Assembly (NCBI RefSeq): GCF_009192945.1
Contig: NZ_NSET01000022.1
Location: forward strand, 62,001-126,000
DNA length: 64,000 nt
Source of the DNA: Xanthomonas maliensis
GTDB lineage: Bacteria; Pseudomonadota; Gammaproteobacteria; Xanthomonadales; Xanthomonadaceae
Reading direction: 5' to 3'
Under the pieces are notes generated by a model, which worked only from the letters and a program-made list of their open reading frames with translations, was not told the origin of the DNA and made no database searches. A program made the position numbers and the translations under genes. Below, in pieces: positions 62,421 through 64,000 of this stretch. Each line of letters opens with the position of its first letter. Positions within the stretch are counted from its first letter, which is position 1.

Positions 62421-62446
62421 CCCGGCGGCGCAGCCGCGCCACCGGG
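62421..62446 (-). terminator. Strong hairpin downstream of parE
   Basis: On the minus strand CCCGGTGGCGC pairs with GCGCCGCCGGG (11 pairs including one G:U) around a 4-base loop, 11 bp after the parE stop. There is no immediate U run; a TTTTT lies about 50 bp further on. It is likely a transcription terminator or 3'-end stabilising element. Confidence 0.5.
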
Positions 62447-62457
62447 CCACTGCCGGC

Positions 62458-64000
62458 TCAGACCTCCAGTGAAGCGAGGTCGCCCTTGGCTTCCAGCCAT
62501 TGCTTGCGATCGCCGGCGCGCTTCTTGGCCAGCAACATGTCCATCAACGAGCGGGTCTGCTCGCCATCGTCGATGGTCAACTGCACCAGGCGGCGGGTGT
62601 CAGGGTGGATGGTGGACTCGCGCAACTGCTGCGGATTCATCTCGCCCAGGCCCTTGAAGCGGGTCACGCTGAGCTGGCCCTTGATCTTCTCGCGGGCGAT
62701 CTTGTCCAGCAGGGTGGTCTTCTCTTCTTCGTCCAACGCGTAGAACACCTGCTTGCCCACGTCCACGCGGAACAGCGGCGGCATCGCCACGAACACGTGG
62801 CCGGCGGCCACCAGCGCGGGGAAGTGCTTGAGGAACAGCGCCGTCAGCAACGTGGCGATATGCAGTCCGTCGGAGTCGGCGTCGGCCAGCACCACCACCT
62901 TGCCGTAGCGCAGGCCGCTGATGTCGTCCTTGCCCGGGTCGCAGCCGATCGCGATCGCCAGGTTATGCACCTCCTCGGAGGCCAGCACGCTGCCCGAGGC
63001 CACTTCCCAGGTGTTGAGGATCTTGCCGCGCAACGGCAGGATCGCCTGGAAATCCTTGTCGCGCGCCTGCTTGGCGCTGCCGCCGGCCGAGTCGCCTTCT
63101 ACCAGGAACAGCTCGGTGCGCGAGAGATCCTGGCTGATGCAGTCGGCCAGCTTGCCGGGCAGGGCCGGGCCTTGGGTGACCTTCTTGCGAACGATCTGTT
63201 TTTCGGTCTTCAGCCGCGCGCTGGCACGGTCGATGGCGATCTGCGCGATCTTCTCGCCGATCTCCACGTTCTGATTGAGGTAAAGGCTGAAAGCGTCGTG
63301 CGCGGCGCCTTCGATGAAGCCGGCAGCCTGGCGCGAAGACAGGCGTTCCTTGGTCTGACCGGAGAACTGCGGGTCGGTCATCTTCAGGCTGAGCACGAAG
63401 GTGACGCGGTCCCAGACGTCTTCCGGCGCCAGCTTGACGCCGCGCGGCAGCAGGTTGCGGAAGTCGCAGAATTCGCGCAGCGCATCGGTCAGGCCCGAAC
63501 GCAGGCCGTTGACGTGGGTGCCGTGCTGGGCGGTGGGAATCAGGTTGACGTAGCTTTCCTGGACCAGCTCGCCTTCCGGCACCCAGGCCGCCGCCCAGTC
63601 CACCACCTCGGTGTCCTTCTTCAGGCTGCCGACGAACAACTCGGCCGGCAGCAGTTCGCGCTCGGCCATTTCGCCCTTCAGGTAGTCGCGTAGGCCGTCT
63701 TCGAAGTACCAGCTGTCCTGTTCGCCGGTGGCCTCGTCGTGCAGCTTGACGGTCAGGCCGGGGCACAGCACCGCCTTGGCGCGCAGCAGGTGGCGCAGCG
63801 CACGGACGTTGAATTTGGGGGTGTCGAAATACTTGGGGTCGGCCCAGAACCGCAGCCGCGTGCCGGTGTTCTTCTTGCCGACGGTGCCGACCACTTCCAG
63901 CTTGGACGCGGCATGGCCGTCGCGGAATTCCATGCGGTGCTCGCTGCCTTCGCGCTTGATGAACAGCTCGACCTTGGTCGACAGCGCATTGACCACGCTC
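62458..64000 (-). CDS. parE: DNA topoisomerase IV subunit B, C-terminal part (partial)
   Basis: The reading frame is open to the right edge, so the N-terminal ATP-binding part (about 115 residues of a normal 630) is missing. Visible landmarks are the TOPRIM block LFLVEGDSAGGSAKQARD, LRGKILNTWE and the metal-binding DADSDGLHIATLLTALF. RFKGLGEMNPQQLRESTIHPDTRRLVQL and the C-terminal MDMLLAKKRAGDRKQWLE follow. These, and the total size, fit ParE rather than GyrB. It decatenates chromosomes with ParC, which is not in the window. Confidence 0.95.
   Translation of the reverse strand, partial: SVVNALSTKVELFIKREGSEHRMEFRDGHAASKLEVVGTVGKKNTGTRLRFWADPKYFDTPKFNVRALRHLLRAKAVLCPGLTVKLHDEATGEQDSWYFEDGLRDYLKGEMAERELLPAELFVGSLKKDTEVVDWAAAWVPEGELVQESYVNLIPTAQHGTHVNGLRSGLTDALREFCDFRNLLPRGVKLAPEDVWDRVTFVLSLKMTDPQFSGQTKERLSSRQAAGFIEGAAHDAFSLYLNQNVEIGEKIAQIAIDRASARLKTEKQIVRKKVTQGPALPGKLADCISQDLSRTELFLVEGDSAGGSAKQARDKDFQAILPLRGKILNTWEVASGSVLASEEVHNLAIAIGCDPGKDDISGLRYGKVVVLADADSDGLHIATLLTALFLKHFPALVAAGHVFVAMPPLFRVDVGKQVFYALDEEEKTTLLDKIAREKIKGQLSVTRFKGLGEMNPQQLRESTIHPDTRRLVQLTIDDGEQTRSLMDMLLAKKRAGDRKQWLEAKGDLASLEV

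Noticed and set aside
1-64000. CRISPR arrays, rRNA or tRNA genes
   Set aside because: No regularly spaced long repeats and no recognisable structural RNA genes were seen on either strand.

Overview
The window is GC-rich and gene-dense. Short ATGA or TGATG gene overlaps are frequent, and several genes start with GTG. The gene content (a T6SS vgrG island, DUF47-Pit, a Ccm system I operon, an FdtA-type sugar cluster, ParE) fits a gammaproteobacterium of the Xanthomonadaceae, most likely Xanthomonas. That placement is inference from gene content and style, not from a marker gene.

Layout: (1) 1-6.2 kb is the right end of a prophage: tail tip protein J (cut by the window edge), a large tail fibre, two small membrane proteins, a small hypothetical gene and a tyrosine integrase with short repeats in front of it. 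(2) 6.2-9.0 kb is an AT-richer accessory stretch. It holds an SMC/ABC-like ATPase overlapping a small predicted PD-(D/E)XK nuclease (a defence-like pair), and a stand-alone BRCT protein. (3) 9.1-17.4 kb is a type VI secretion island on the minus strand: vgrG, a DUF4123 adaptor, five tandem homologous lipoproteins (probable immunity proteins) and a Tle/DUF2235-like effector whose expected catalytic Ser and His positions are changed. (4) 17.6-21.5 kb has a DUF488 protein and a PAS-rich hybrid histidine kinase. (5) 21.5-32.8 kb is a long minus-strand series. In transcription order it encodes cytochrome b561, an outer-membrane barrel carrying a CXXCH motif, a cytochrome c, an outer-membrane protein, ECF sigma factor, anti-sigma factor, subtilase, and ccmCDEFGHI without ccmAB. 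(6) 33.0-41.3 kb is a Wzx/Wzy-type polysaccharide cluster with a 3-amino-3,6-dideoxyhexose pathway. (7) 41.5-52.5 kb is a second module: two methyltransferases, an amidohydrolase, a 53-codon coupled ORF, two GT4 glycosyltransferases, an NTP_transf_5 nucleotidyltransferase, a B12-type radical SAM protein, an HprK-like kinase and an ABC exporter. (8) 52.6-64 kb is mostly housekeeping: MFS transporter, luciferase-like oxidoreductase, PNPOx-like protein, ExoD, CorC/HlyC-like protein, DUF47-Pit with a Pho-box-like repeat, YdcF, an S10 peptidase and the C-terminal part of ParE.

The strongest candidates for undescribed biology are the ATPase-nuclease pair, the effector with its five-copy lipoprotein array, and the mixed glycan/RiPP-like module at 41.5-52.5 kb. 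No tRNA, rRNA or CRISPR array was recognised. All family assignments come from reading motifs; no database search was possible.
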